From Neopestalotiopsis rosae (taxonomy: Eukaryota; Ascomycota; Sordariomycetes; Amphisphaeriales; Sporocadaceae): a stretch of 64,000 nt of DNA. The notes beneath the pieces were generated by a model, which was not told the DNA's origin, did no database searches, and worked only from the letters and a program-made list of their open reading frames with translations. Every line of letters begins with the position of its first letter. Within the stretch, counting starts at the first letter, position 1. A program made the translations under genes and the position numbers. The DNA lies in assembly GCA_023078685.1 (NCBI GenBank), contig JALGAS010000002.1, forward strand, positions 3,100,001-3,164,000, given 5' to 3'. Shown here in pieces: positions 44,892 to 56,585 of the stretch.

Positions 44892-47469
44892 TTACGGATC
44901 GTATTGCAGCAGTGGATTCCAAAACTCCATGTCCCATATCGCAAAATCATCGGCCAACTGAGAAATATTAGTACGTGCCGGGAATATAGCAAACTCAAGT
45001 GGGAACTTACCGAAATGTTTGGGAGGTCTGGTGAAAACATGAATGGTTGCTGAGAGTTCATGAAACCTGGTGCATTGCCCATGCTATTCATCGTAATGGG
45101 CGACGGCTGCAGAATCTAGGACCATTGTAAGTAATTTTGACAAAGTTGACAGTAAATTGGGCATCTTACCGGTAATGAGGCAATGTCAGTTTGGCTACCA
45201 TGTATTGAATGAAGACCAGCATCGACAATGGCGCGGAGGCCATTAATCACCCTTTGATGTACAACCTCGACGGGCCCACCGCGGCAATGGGCCAAGACCA
45301 CCGTCAGCGAGACTAGGTCTTTGAGATCCGTTCCAATCTCCCTGATTCTACTGGTCATGGCATCCAAAGCCCTCTCCAAAACGGAGACAAGGCGAGATGG
45401 AGCCAACAGCACTGAGCTTTCGGTAGCAAGGAGACAAGCTTCTGCGAATGAGTCTGGCCGTGATGCGGACGTGTGCGAGTATGGGTGCGGGGACGTGTTT
45501 CCTTCGTCCGATAAACTAGCGACATGTTTGATGTAATAACAAACACTGAAAGCCGCCTGTAAGAAATCCTGCTTTAGTACAAGATGGTGCATGTGAAATA
45601 TTTGAGTATAGTTTGGACTGTCTCTATCCAAATCATCCATGTAAGTCAGCATGACTACCGAGGATCGCAGGTATGATGTCAAAATCTCCTGAGGTACATC
45701 AGGCGTACTCAAAGCAAATGGTCTGTAGAGAGCGACCAGTGCGCGGCGCAGGTGCATATCCAAAATCGTCTTGGTCAACCATTGCCGCGTCGCTTCCTCG
45801 GGCGTCGTCGGTTGTTTTCGTAGCAAAATATATCGCATGTCATCGAAAATCCGCTCCAAGGCATTGCCGCACTCAATGACTGGCTGATAATCGTTCAAGG
45901 TGTCAAGACCATTGATAATCTCTATAACCTTGAAGCGGACGGAAAGTGTACTCGATGCAAATACCTGGATTTGCGAATCTGTAGCCTGATCGATCGGTTT
46001 GGCCTCGGGTAGCTCTGTCATTTCCATGGTGATGTCTCCGTCATCAACGTTTCTGGGAGGCCGGCATGTATAATCTCCTTCACGGATACAAGCTGGCATA
46101 TTACATTGAATGCACATTTGGAGGTCGAGTTCCAATATGGTATACCAAACCCTCCGTCGCAGCTCTCCCCAGAAAGGTGATATTTTCTGGGGAAATTCTG
46201 ACGGATCCCGGTGTAGACCCATTGTCATGGCCATTCGCACGATTAAGCCAAGCTGCGTCCAAGAGTCTTGATTGTTCGGGTTGATCATGCGCTGGGCCAT
46301 CAACAACAGAACCTCGGCCTGGAGAGTACCAAAGTCCATAAGGTTCTTACCCCTAAGGTTGTGGAGCCACTCCTTGACCAGCGAACATGCAGTCGGTATG
46401 TGAATGCTCTCTCGATCAGGCCCAAGTCCCTTTTCGGCGCCGTAAAATCGATAACCAATACATAACATGGAGAGCAGCTGGGGGAGGAAGGACTCGGACT
46501 GGAGCGTTCCGTCCCACCATCGCTCGTATTGGTTGGTAAACGTAGGTATGTGGACGCTTCGATACAGGGACTCCGAGCCAGCCAAGAAGACTTGAAGCAA
46601 ACGATCACAGACAGCCCTTTTCGGTAGGATGTCTGCCATACGCTTGTGCACGGGGTTGATCGAGTCAACATAAACGGTAATGGGAGCGAGTGCCTTTGTT
46701 TGTTCCACCTGAAGGCTCTTGTGAATCTTCTGTATGTTGGTGAAAATCTCCATGACGCTGTTGGGTTTGGTCTTGCTAAACATGAACTCTTTTGCTTCGT
46801 CAAACTGGGATCAAAGTTAGCAGTATTCTGCAACAAGAGGAAAAGGGGGGGATCACGACTGACCAGGTTGAGAAGTACACGAGTACTGTTCTGCCCAAAG
46901 AATCTGGTTCGCAAACTGCCCTTGACCGTCAGGCCACGAATAGTAGTAGTGGATGAGGCCAGCGGGGGAGCACGAAGGTTTAACTCCTTCACCAGCGGAC
47001 TCTTTGCACCCGACGCCAAGACGAGCTTCTCGAGTCTTTCTAGCCTCAAGCCATAGTCTTCCCATAGACTGATAGGGACTGTGACATTTCGGTCCCGTGA
47101 TTTGGATGATGCTGCTGGACTCTCGGCACCGGCAGGCAAAGCTTGCTTCTTTGGCGGTCTGTCAGGCACCTCTGCATCTGAGGCATCGGACAGGTTGTTG
47201 ACATCGCCATCCGCAGCATAGCGACAATTGCGGTTTGATTTCTGGCATTGCGAGCACGGCAGAAGCCTGTCGCACTTTAATTTTCGGTTTCTGCACTCAA
47301 TGCAAGACTTGACAGGTCGAGGCCTCTTGACACTTCGCGAGGAGCCACTCGTACTCCCCCCTCCTGGCGCAAAAGAGGAAGCATTGGTATTATGGCTGCT
47401 ACTGTTGATATTGTTGCTGCTGTTGCTGGCGACTTCGTGGGCCGACGACGGCGTGCCGTGGTCGGCCAT
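44892..47469 (-). CDS. Zn2Cys6 transcription factor with fungal-specific TF domain (second)
   Basis: Four exons, 47469-46864, 46804-45170, 45115-45011 and 44957-44892, encode 803 residues. After a Ser/Asn-rich N-terminus the binuclear cluster has Cys56, 59, 66, 72, 75 and 82 (C-x2-C-x6-C-x5-C-x2-C-x6-C), followed by an acidic patch and a short coiled coil (LRLERLEKLVLAS). The fungal transcription factor domain spans about residues 260-560, with MAMTMGLHRDPSEFPQKIS and ELRRRVWYTILELDLQ. The last two exons are short and encode a Met/Pro/Asn-rich then acidic/aromatic tail (ADDFAIWDMEFWNPLL), resembling an activation domain; all joins are in phase 0. It shares a TRFFG segment with the regulator at 29648. 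It converges on the sugar transporter, so control of sugar uptake is a reasonable guess only. Confidence 0.88.
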
Positions 47470-47720
47470 GGTGGAGAGTTTGTGGAAAGTATGTATTATA
47501 CGCCAAGCCTCCTGCTGGTTCTATGGTAGCAGCAAGGGAGCAGCGTAACTAAATGTTATACCAGCTGATGAAGGAATAATAGATGCGGCGAAAGTGGGAC
47601 CTGGTATTCGGCTGACATGGCCGGGGATGGGATGCGCGCGCAGGGAGCGCTCACCGGCGATGCGGACACGGCATTGGACACGACAATGCGTGTTGCGGGC
47701 CCGGGTATAGCTGAGCGAGC

Positions 47721-47750
47721 AGTAGTAGTAGTGGTAGTAGTAGTAGTAGA
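47721..47750 (+). repeat. AGT trinucleotide microsatellite
   Basis: Ten AGT-type triplets with one interruption (GTGGT). It lies about 250 bp upstream of the regulator ATG (minus strand). Confidence 0.85.
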
Positions 47751-48070
47751 CAGGTTTTGGTCGGCAGTCGGTAAGGGAAGCGGCCAAATCTTGTCAGTCA
47801 ACCTAGAGTACCTTGCAGCGAAACAAGCATTCGACCCTTATTTTTCTTTGGCACACTAAATTCGGGAGTTCAGTACCCTGAAAACCGGTCAGCAGGTAAG
47901 GTAGCTGGAAAATGGGAAAAAAGGTTCAGCCAGTGTGTGAATAGGGCTTGGTAGGGTGGTAAAATACGTAGTAGATAGGAAGTATGGAAAAAGGAAGAGT
48001 GGGAGGTTGGTACCAAAGTAAGTAAGTGTTCCAGGAAAAAAGAGACTCGCTCGCTCGCTCACTCGCTCAG

Positions 48071-48094
48071 TCTCAAGCTACTTCTCAAGCTACT
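48071..48094 (+). repeat. Perfect 12-bp tandem duplication
   Basis: TCTCAAGCTACT occurs twice in direct succession (48071-48082 and 48083-48094), just after a CTCG tetranucleotide run at about 48046-48060. Confidence 0.8.
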
Positions 48095-48355
48095 CACTCG
48101 GCCGAAGCAGCCGAGGAATTTCTTTGAGCAAAGAAGGGGAAAATAGGTTGTTACAGACTTGGATCGAAAAATGGTCCAATGAGAGAAGAAAGACTTACCG
48201 TGCAGATCCAAGAAGACAGTCTGGAATCCAACTAACAGCTAAGAGCATCGTCCGAGTCCTGAGGCTAGGAAGCGAGCGCATCGCCGAGGATGTTTGCTTC
48301 CTACTAGAGTAAAAGAAGAGAGGCGAAAAAAGGACCCAAGACCCAAGCTACCCAG

Positions 48356-48414
48356 GTAGCGTAGCGTAGCATAGCAGGCAATAGGTGAGCTAACGGGTGA
48401 CGGGTGACGGGTGA
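48356..48414 (+). repeat. GTAGC and CGGGTGA tandem repeats
   Basis: GTAGC is repeated three times at 48356-48370, and CGGGTGA three times without mismatch at 48394-48414. Both sit in the long upstream region of the Zn2Cys6 regulator. Confidence 0.8.
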
Positions 48415-50553
48415 TCGGCCGCTGCCATCGGTAGATTTTGTGTGTCCACTGTCTTTAACTTTTTTTTTTGCCCTTTTTTTTTCTGCTTCGTTCCCTTGTA
48501 CGTACCTACACGTGCTTCATAGGGTAATCCGTACTACCAGACAAGAGACATGACGCCAGCTAACGATGTATGGCCTGCATATGGATGGATATATGCCTGG
48601 GCTTGGCCTAATCAGGGGACTTTTGAGCATCGGCCCTTTCTAGAGCCTGCTTCTACTTTTTGAGGCGTCATGCAGAAGCGGTTAGATATGTCTGAAAAGG
48701 TAGGTAAGGCAGATCTGCTACTAGAGGTACATGCTAGTAGTATAACCGGAGCAATTGTACGGCAGCTCGTGTGGTAGTGTAGGTAGGTACGCTTGTAGAC
48801 AGAGTTCGCTTACGATTCAGTGGTTAGACACATGGGGCTCTTCATCACCGGCTGTATGGGCGCATCGTCAAAAAAAGATTCCAGTTACCACCAGGCGGCC
48901 CCTCCCTTGTCTCATTCAATGTTGGCAGGGCCCCCACGTGAAATTTGGCACTGGATCTTGCCGCTGCAAGTAAATCACTTGGCCCAGTTCGGCTAGCTGT
49001 TCGAGGGACATGGACTCGATGGGCTAATTGTTGCTCCGAAAAGCACTATCACACAGGTGGCAGGACCTCACTTGAAATGGTTCTTTTTTGGTTTTTCTCT
49101 CGACGGCCAAGCTCGGCGTCTGGGATAAATTACAAACGAGTGACGCCAGTCTTTGTTGGGCCAGCCTAGAATGCAAGAACGGCTTGCCTACTCTGAGTAT
49201 GTATGGCGAGCCGCGGCCGGCCATGGATGTTCTGATGTGTACGGAGTTTAGCTGCACGAGCGGCGGACCTGCTTAGGGCGTTAGGCAAGCATCCAGAAAG
49301 CAACGGTGACCAAGAGACGAGATGGGAATTCCTGTGCTCGCCTAGACGCATCGGGATACGTATACGTACGTGTCTGGTACTTTGAAGCTGCATGAAGATT
49401 ATAGGCAGACATGATACATCACCAAACCTGGACAAGATTAAGTGCGGGCGGTACTACCGTTTTACACATGTCCGCCAAGTTCATTGACCTAACCCGGCCC
49501 GGCTGGCGGACTGGGGGGGTTTGGGGGCGTTGACTGAAATTCGTAGAGTTGCATTTTGATATTCCTCCAAAGATGCTTTTCCATGGACGGGCTTGACGGG
49601 GACTAGGAGCTTCATTGTCCCAATGCAACTACATACTAGTAAAAAAGTACAATGCCTAACCTACTGTGACATGGCTACACTACAAATTTACTTATTTTTC
49701 GACCCCATTGATGTGCGTGCGGGCGTGTAAGCGTCATGTACCGAACCATAGGTCCCTCAATTGGTCCCCTGGTTCGCGTCCCGCTGCGGCTTTCGGATCC
49801 GAAAGCTAACAGGGGTTTTTGCCTCCACAATCTCCAGACTCGCATGTCACCTCGCTGCGTCCAACCATGGATCTAATCCAATCACGTACCCTTGACCCAT
49901 AACGCCAATCCTGTCACCCTGCTGCTTTGCTGCGAAAAGCACCACAAACCAAGGTTACCATAATGTCGTTGGTTGATGATCCCGTTTTCGCAACAAAATC
50001 TATGAACGAGAAAAAAAGAACAAAATGTTGAGCTGGGCCAATCTGCAACCTGGCTTACTTCAATCACACACATACAAGATACCTCGGAAGACTCTCGGAA
50101 ATCCCCCCCAGACGAATCCTGCAGTAAGATACCGAGTGCAGACACCGAGAGCACGGAAGGATATCTTTGCTGATGATCAACAAGAAAATATCGGTTGCTG
50201 CTTTCCAATGCCTTTGACCAGTCACACTGATCGACAAGAAACGTCCGCTCTATCAGATTCTCCCTCTCATATATCGAATAAGCAAGGCCCTCCGATCATT
50301 ATCCTCAAGCAGTTAAGGCACCCTCGTTTCGGAAAATGGCTTTTTTATTGTTTCTTTACCATGTGAAAAAATAGGACAATGGGGAATGGCGTATTACCAA
50401 ATCTTACAAACGGTACCTCTGTTACTAGGACGGCATCTGGGCCTGGTATGATCTCCCATCTCGCTGGGACCCTGTTTTTCTTGATCCCTTTAACCCCCCT
50501 TTGGAAGTGTGTTTGGGAAATGGCGAGATGGGTTTGGTGGATGATAACTATGA

Positions 50554-51696
50554 TCACCGCGTGGAGCCAGCGCGACTGATCCGAGTAGCCGGGTCTCCAT
50601 GGACAGATTTCGACCGCCGGACACGTCCTCGAGGACGGACGGGAGGTGACGAGGTTCTTGTGACCTGTCGTCGTTGCGACTTGCCCCTCCTACTGCCGTT
50701 GTTGTTGCTGCTGCTGCTGCCGTCTTGGCCTTGACCTTGGCCTGGTGGTTGTGGCGAGGAGGCCCGGGAAGTGGGCGGTCTGCTTCGGCTGAGGCTCCTC
50801 TTCACTTTTTCTCTGACTCGGCTGGCAGCGCGGCTGGCGGCCCGGTTGAAGTTCTGAAACTTATCCTGGCGGCTGGCCCGTCCTCGATCCTCGGTGTCCT
50901 CCGAGGCGGGTACGCCCATTTCTTCAAATGATTCCGCTGGCTTTGAACTACTAGCAGCAGCTGTCTTTGATGGTTTGGACTTGTTGGGCTTTTTTTCTGC
51001 CGACTTTGCGGCCGATCGCTTCGAGGGGGGCGACGACGACGCCGACGCCGACGACGACGACGACGACAACGACGGTTTCTTCACTATAGGTTTGGGGCCG
51101 TGGTAAAAGTACTCAACAATCCGACGAGCGAGCACCAACGCAGCCTCGATTTCTGCCTCAGACTGCATCTCGCCAGGCAAAGATCGAAAGAACTCTTCCA
51201 GATCCTCATGCGTTTTCGCAAAGTCGCCCTCGCGTGGCCCGACCAGGTATCGTTGTTGAATGTTTATGCCTCGCATGACATCCACGTCCTTGATATTAGG
51301 CCTGTCCTTTATGAGCATTTGCAGCGACGTCCAGTCGCTCGCCAGACCGGACAAGTCTTGACCGATGTGGAGTCGTTCGGCGCTGGCCTTTTCGGCATAC
51401 TTTGCCAGGACTGCGGCAGCCTCCGGGCTGGCTGTCCCCAGCTGCTGCGGCTGCGGGGAGGACGAGTCTTGTATCTTGCAAGTTTTTGTTGATTTACTAA
51501 CGATGCCGTCGCTTTGGGGCGGTGAAGCCTCGCGTTTGGCAGAAGGGCCGCGGGACTTTGAGCGATGGCGGATAGCATTTGACCTTTTGGGGGTCTTTGC
51601 ACTTGAAACTATAGGTAAGTTAGGTTGGTATTGTTACGTGCAGATCGAATGAGCTATAGAAAGAGCCTGGTGGGAATTCATACCCGTTGGACTCAT
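50554..51696 (-). CDS. Ser/Arg-rich orphan protein
   Basis: Two exons, 51696-51684 and 51608-50554, encode 355 residues. The first exon holds four codons plus one base (MSPT); the 75-nt intron has a GTATGA donor, CTAAC branch site and TAG acceptor. The long second exon has no in-frame ATG near its beginning, which supports the tiny first exon. Residues about 70-190 form a conserved-looking helical region (AAAVLAKYAEKASAERLHIG, then EEFFRSLPGEMQSEAEIEAA). The rest is low complexity: poly-Ser, Lys-rich and a basic RS-like tail (SRVREKVKRSLSRSRPPTSR), suggesting nuclear or RNA-related location. I recognise no family. Convergent or neighbouring genes give no clue. Confidence 0.65.
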
Positions 51697-52207
51697 ATTT
51701 TTGAGCAGTGATTTTGTGACAGGTGAGTCGACGTTGAATACTTCAATGTTTCGATCAGTAATGTGGATTCACTCTACCATTGAACACTTGATGTCAAATC
51801 ATCTTATATCCTGTCTTTGGCTTCAATATGTATAATTTTGAGGCAGATATCAGCATCTTGAAGATCCTAGAAAGCGCCTAGAGAAGAGCCTCAAGAACTC
51901 TTGAAGAACTTCCTAGCCATTCTAGAAATTATTAGAACAGTCTCTAGCAATCAGGCAAAACGTTCGATCTTTGCTGGATCTAGATCACGTTTCAAATATG
52001 CGCTTGCAAAATTATTGAAGTCCGAAACTTCTGGGGTATTTTTGATTTACACGCCTGGATTAGACAATTGTTACATCTTTACTCTGCCATAAGCAAGAGT
52101 ACTCTATTGATGGTGGCCATTTCTAAACTCGGTATTTCTAATGCCATGTCCATTTTTACTTCTCTTCAATGCTAAAAAATTCAAATATATACAACGTCAT
52201 GACGTTT
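51697..52207. other. Intergenic between threonine synthase and the Ser-rich orphan
   Basis: About 0.5 kb, AT-rich. It holds the 3' flank of the threonine synthase gene and the promoter of the orphan. No gene seen. Confidence 0.5.
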
Positions 52208-53975
52208 CTAGTGAGCGGCGGCTTGCAGCTCCTCCTCAACCTGCTTCTTGACAATCTCCCGCACGACCTTCCAATCGTTCTCAACCTCAGTAACCCTCTT
52301 CTCCTTCTCCTCCAGGCCAATGAACTCGGTGGGTCGCACGTTCTCCTCAAAGCTGAAACCAGGCTCGCTCTTCAGAGCCATCTCAACAGCGCCGGCAAAT
52401 TTGGCAGGGTGTGCGGTGGACAGAGAAATGTGCGGCGTCTGGGGGGCCTTCTGAAGCGACCGTGCGGAAGCGGCGACACCAACGGCGGTGTGAGGGTCCA
52501 GGACGTAGGAGATCTTGTTGAAGTAGGACTTGATGGTCTCGACGGTCTGGGAGTCGCTGACACGCTCACTGTCAAAGTCGCGCTTGGCGGCCTCGTGAGT
52601 GTCCTTATACACGGGGCCAAAGCCGCCGCTTGTCTTGAGCTGCTTCAACCATGCTGCGACTTCCTGTCCGGCCTGCTTCTTGTTCCATTCGTCGTCCATC
52701 TGGGCTGATTCAGCGAACTCGTAGGCCAAGAACCACAACAAGCGCTCAAAGTTACTCGAGACCAGAATGTCCATGGCGGGACTGAGGGTCTCCTTGGCGC
52801 CATCCTCGTGGGCCTTGACGCCATCCTCGGGCAGGCCACCCTGTGCCTCGCTGCCGTGCGCAGGCTTCTTCTCGTACTTGCCCGTCTTCCAGAATCTATC
52901 CAGAATGTCGTTCTCATTTGTGGCAATCACTAGCTTCTCAACGGGGAGACCCATGCGGTGGGCAAAGTAGCCAGCAAGGATATCACCAAAGTTGCCGGTA
53001 GGCACCACATAACGGACCTTGTCGCCAACCTTGAAGTTCGGGTCCGCCTTGGCGAGCGAGAAGTAGGAGTGGTAGTAGTAGACGATCTGAGCCAGAATGC
53101 GAGCCCAGTTGATGGAGTTGACAGCACCAAGGTTGAGGGTTGAGTTGATGTCGGGATCGGCGAAGAGGGCCTTGACGATATCTTGACAGTCGTCAAAGGT
53201 GCCGGTAACGGCCAAGTTGTGAACGTTGGCGTCCAGGACAGTGGTCATCTGGGCCTCCTGTATGGGGCTTACACGGCCCTTGGGGTGCAGGATGAAGACG
53301 GAGACATCCTTCTTTCCACGCAGACCGTAGATGGCGGCCGAGCCAGTGTCACCACTGGTGGCTCCTACTACGGAGAGATGATGCCTGTCTGGAATTCATC
53401 ATGAGCATATTGTCATTGGTATGGTCATCTTGTAAGATGGGGTTACTTACCACGTCCAGTCTTGCCCTCGTTTTTCCTCACCAGGAAGTATTCAAAGAGG
53501 TTGCCGAGGAACTGCAGGGCAACGTCCTTGAAAGCAAAGGTCGGGCCATGGAACAGTTCGAGCAAGTACAGGTTGTCGTGGAGGTGTCGCAGGGGTGTCG
53601 TCTCTGGGGCGCGGAAAGTCGAGTACGAGCGGTCGATGATGCCCTTCAGGTCTTCCCGAGGAATCTCAGTGGGCGAGATGTAGAGCGAGAGGATCTCGAG
53701 GGCCAGATCGGCAAAGGACAAGTCCTTCCAGCTCTCCCATTGGCTGGCACTGGGAATCTGTTCTGGGATATACAGGCCGCCATCGTTGGCGAGACCCTTG
53801 AGAACGACATCTTCAAACGAGAACTGTAAAGGTGGCACGATAATCAGTATGCGCCTGTTTTGGGGCGGTGTCTCTGCTCAGGGGGTTGGCGTACGTCGTA
53901 GTCGTCTCCTCGGGTACTCAGATACCTCTGAGGAGAGCCAGTGCTCGTTGTGCCATTGGCAACGCCGTTCGACAT
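52208..53975 (-). CDS. thr4: Threonine synthase
   Basis: Three exons, 53975-53895, 53823-53451 and 53388-52208, encode 544 residues. The enzyme converts O-phosphohomoserine to threonine with pyridoxal phosphate, the last step of threonine biosynthesis. The PLP lysine is Lys126 in HGPTFAFKDVALQ. Further signatures are LSVVGATSGDTGSAA, FILHPKGRVSPIQEAQM and VVPTGNFGDILAGYFAHRMG. The N-terminus RYLSTRGDDYDFSFEDVVLKGLA joins exons 1 and 2 as in yeast Thr4; note that the junction lies inside this motif. Introns are short, with GTACGC, GTAAGT donors; the third exon must start at the CAG before ACAGGCATC, since the next AG would introduce a stop. Cytosolic, housekeeping. Confidence 0.95.
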
Positions 53976-54711
53976 GATGGCTGATGGTTGTGGATGTCGC
54001 GGAGGGGATAGAGTCTGCGACTATGTTGAGGCGTTGTTCACGGATCGATCAGTATACAAGTAGGGTAAGTCAACAAATGCTCGAAATGGCGGGGTGATGG
54101 TATCCAAAAAATTGCAAACAGTCACGACAGATTGGCTGCGAGATCGGTCTTTCCGCCGGCACCCCGCACTAAGACCCTTAGCGTTAGCATCGCTGCAAGG
54201 CCCTTCTTAGTGGCAGATGGGGAACAAGTGCAACGAGATCCGGGCGGGTGCGGTGAACATGAATTTTTCGTTGGAATTGTAGAGATTCGGTTCGTATTCA
54301 GACATGCATGGAATAAAATAATGGACTCGATTATTTAGCTTCGGGAATATGCAGATGGACAGCCAGTAAAAAAAGGATCAAAGGTAATCAGCCGTTTTCT
54401 CCAAGACAATAAGTGGTCCTCACTGCATCTTGAATGGGAAGTTCCATAACCAAAACTCACAGGGGTCACACGTATTTTGACTTGAGCTGAAAAACCTTAT
54501 GATTATTCCATACTCCTATAACTCCTAGTTCCGTTTCCTGTTCCTGACCTTGTTCTCAAGGCCTCTTGATCATAGCTCATGATCATTTTCTTTTGTTCTG
54601 TTATGACCAGTACTGTCTAAGCGAATATTTACTGCTCCTTGTCCTCTCTCATTGCTTTCCCAAAGTGCAACTTGTTATGAACTCGAGACCAGCCCCGGAG
54701 AACAACGCGTA
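53976..54711. other. Intergenic between aquaporin and threonine synthase genes
   Basis: About 0.7 kb, with the threonine synthase promoter near its lower end and the aquaporin 3' flank near its upper end. Open frames are short. No clear motif noted. Confidence 0.5.
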
Positions 54712-56585
54712 TTACTGGTAATGTGATGCCACCGACATGGACCGCTTTCTGTGGCTCTGTATTTCTGCTCTCTTCTCCGGATTTATGGTAGGATCGTTCG
54801 CCGCGTCGCCATCGGCACCTGGGTTCGCCATCTGGGAATCCCGTTAGCGAATTCTGTGCGAAAATGGCCAGTTACAAGACAGCACGACATACCTCATATT
54901 CCAACGTCTTGATGAATCGATAAAAGACAAATGCTATCAATGCTCCCAAAATTGGTCCGATCCAATAAATCCAATGTTCTGCCTCATACACTGGAGAATC
55001 GAAATGGGTCAGCTTCTAAATCTTCTCTGGATTGTGTAGAGATTTCCATCACTTCCTCAAGCTATTGGCGACTGGTAGATAGGTATTTCCCGAGACAGCA
55101 TATTGTACCGGGGTATAAATCTTCAAGGAGAGAATCTTCCAGGAAAGTACGTGCAGAATGTATGAACACCATAGGTTTGTAGGACTTACCTCCGGTCACA
55201 GCACAAGGACCGAAACTTCTTGCTGGATTCAAACTTCCTCCGGTAAACGCTACGCCTACCAGCTCTGCAATGAATAGAGCCAATCCGATACCGACGGGTG
55301 CAATGAACGTGGCGCGGTGCTTTTCCTTGGCCAACATGAAAATGGTAAAGACCAGCTCGGCCGTCAGAATTGCCTCGATAAAGACACCCTGCACGAGGCT
55401 GACGCCGTCGCTGAGGCTGGTACGAACACTGAACGTCCCGGGAAACAAGAAGCGGACAATGACAGAAGCAAGTAATGCCCCGAGGATCTGGGCCACGAAC
55501 AAACAGCCTGCTCGAACCGGCGGTATGGCCTTGACCAACATCATGGCCAGCGTCACGGCAGGATTGAACAGACCACCACTGATGCGAAAGAAGATCCATA
55601 CATTGACCATGAGGGAGAAACCGAAGCAAATAGAAATGTAGAGCAGCCTGGCAATGTCAAAATTAGAGTCGCTGCTGGCCTGCGAGCCAAGATTGGCAAC
55701 CTCGGTACCGGCAAAGGCGAAGAAGAGAAAGAGCGACGTCCCGATAAACTCTCCCGTGCTGGCGACAAAGTGGTTCTTGAGGTCCGAGTTCATCCAGTGC
55801 GTCAGGGGCAGGCGGAGGACTTCCACCTTTTGCTCCCGGCTCAGGCTGCTCCACGTGGGCGCGCCATAGCCCATCTCCTCGTCCCGGATGCGCAGGTCCC
55901 GCTGGGAGGCCGTCTCGTCGACAAAGTACGGCTTCGAGAGGGAGACCGTCGAGTCGGACTCGTCCCAGAGGCTGCGGTTGCGCCACACCTGGGGCGGCCG
56001 GTTGCTGCTGCCCTCGCGCACCGATCGCTGGCGTCCTGGGAATCTGTCCATGTCGCGGGGGCTGCGCCAGGCGTCGCGTTCTCGCTCGTAGTAGTAGTCC
56101 TCATCGTCCCAGTCGTCCCTGTCATCAGAACGGAGAGGTCTCATCGAACGTTGTGACCTCATGGATCTCATGGATCGCGCAGACATGGGGCCTTCAAACT
56201 CATTTGACGAGTATCCTGACTGATATGGTATGCTCCTGCTCATTGGTCTTTCTCTACGGAGTTGGCCAGCAGCACTTGCGCTCCGGCTGAGACCTAGAGG
56301 CGGAGGAGTCTGAGTGGGCAATGGGCGTGGCAGACCACCCACTGCCGGAGGGGTTTGTATGGGTGTTGGACGGGGATGTCCTCCCAGCACTGGGGGTGTT
56401 AGCGAAGGCATGGGCGGGACATCACCGCCGGGCGCCTGGGTGACGAAATCACCCGACCGGCTGCCCGAGTTTGTCGGTGATATGTCCGATGACAGTGAGC
56501 TCTGAGAACGATGATGGCCTGCCATGGTTTTGCGAATCGAAGTGATCGGACTCAGCGCCTTCTCAATGAAATGAGGCAGAACCAT
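54712..56585 (-). CDS. Aquaporin (MIP family) with long N-terminal extension
   Basis: Three exons, 56585-55190, 54990-54893 and 54831-54712, encode 537 residues. The first 270 residues form a cytosolic extension: Pro/Thr-rich (repeated RPTPIQTPP-like segments), then Arg/Ser-rich (ARSMRSMRSQRSMRPLRS) and acidic. The channel begins at GEFIGTSLFLFFAFAG. Both NPA boxes are intact, NPAVT near residue 338 and NPARS near 451. The NPARS-Phe-Gly-Pro form is that of orthodox water channels rather than glycerol facilitators (NPARD). The last membrane segment, WIYWIGPILGALIAFVFYRF, is supplied by exon 2, and exon 3 adds a polar tail. Stopping in the first intron (about 55062) would truncate the sixth helix. 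Likely plasma-membrane or vacuolar. Confidence 0.9.

Larger units (their letters stand above)
47470..50553. other. Intergenic, 3.1 kb, rich in short tandem repeats
   Basis: No supported gene. It must contain the promoter and probably a long 5' leader of the regulator starting at 47469. Short tandem repeats are clustered between 47720 and 48415. Poly-T runs flank 48460-48480. The stretch from 48500 to 50553 shows only short shadow frames. Confidence 0.55.
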
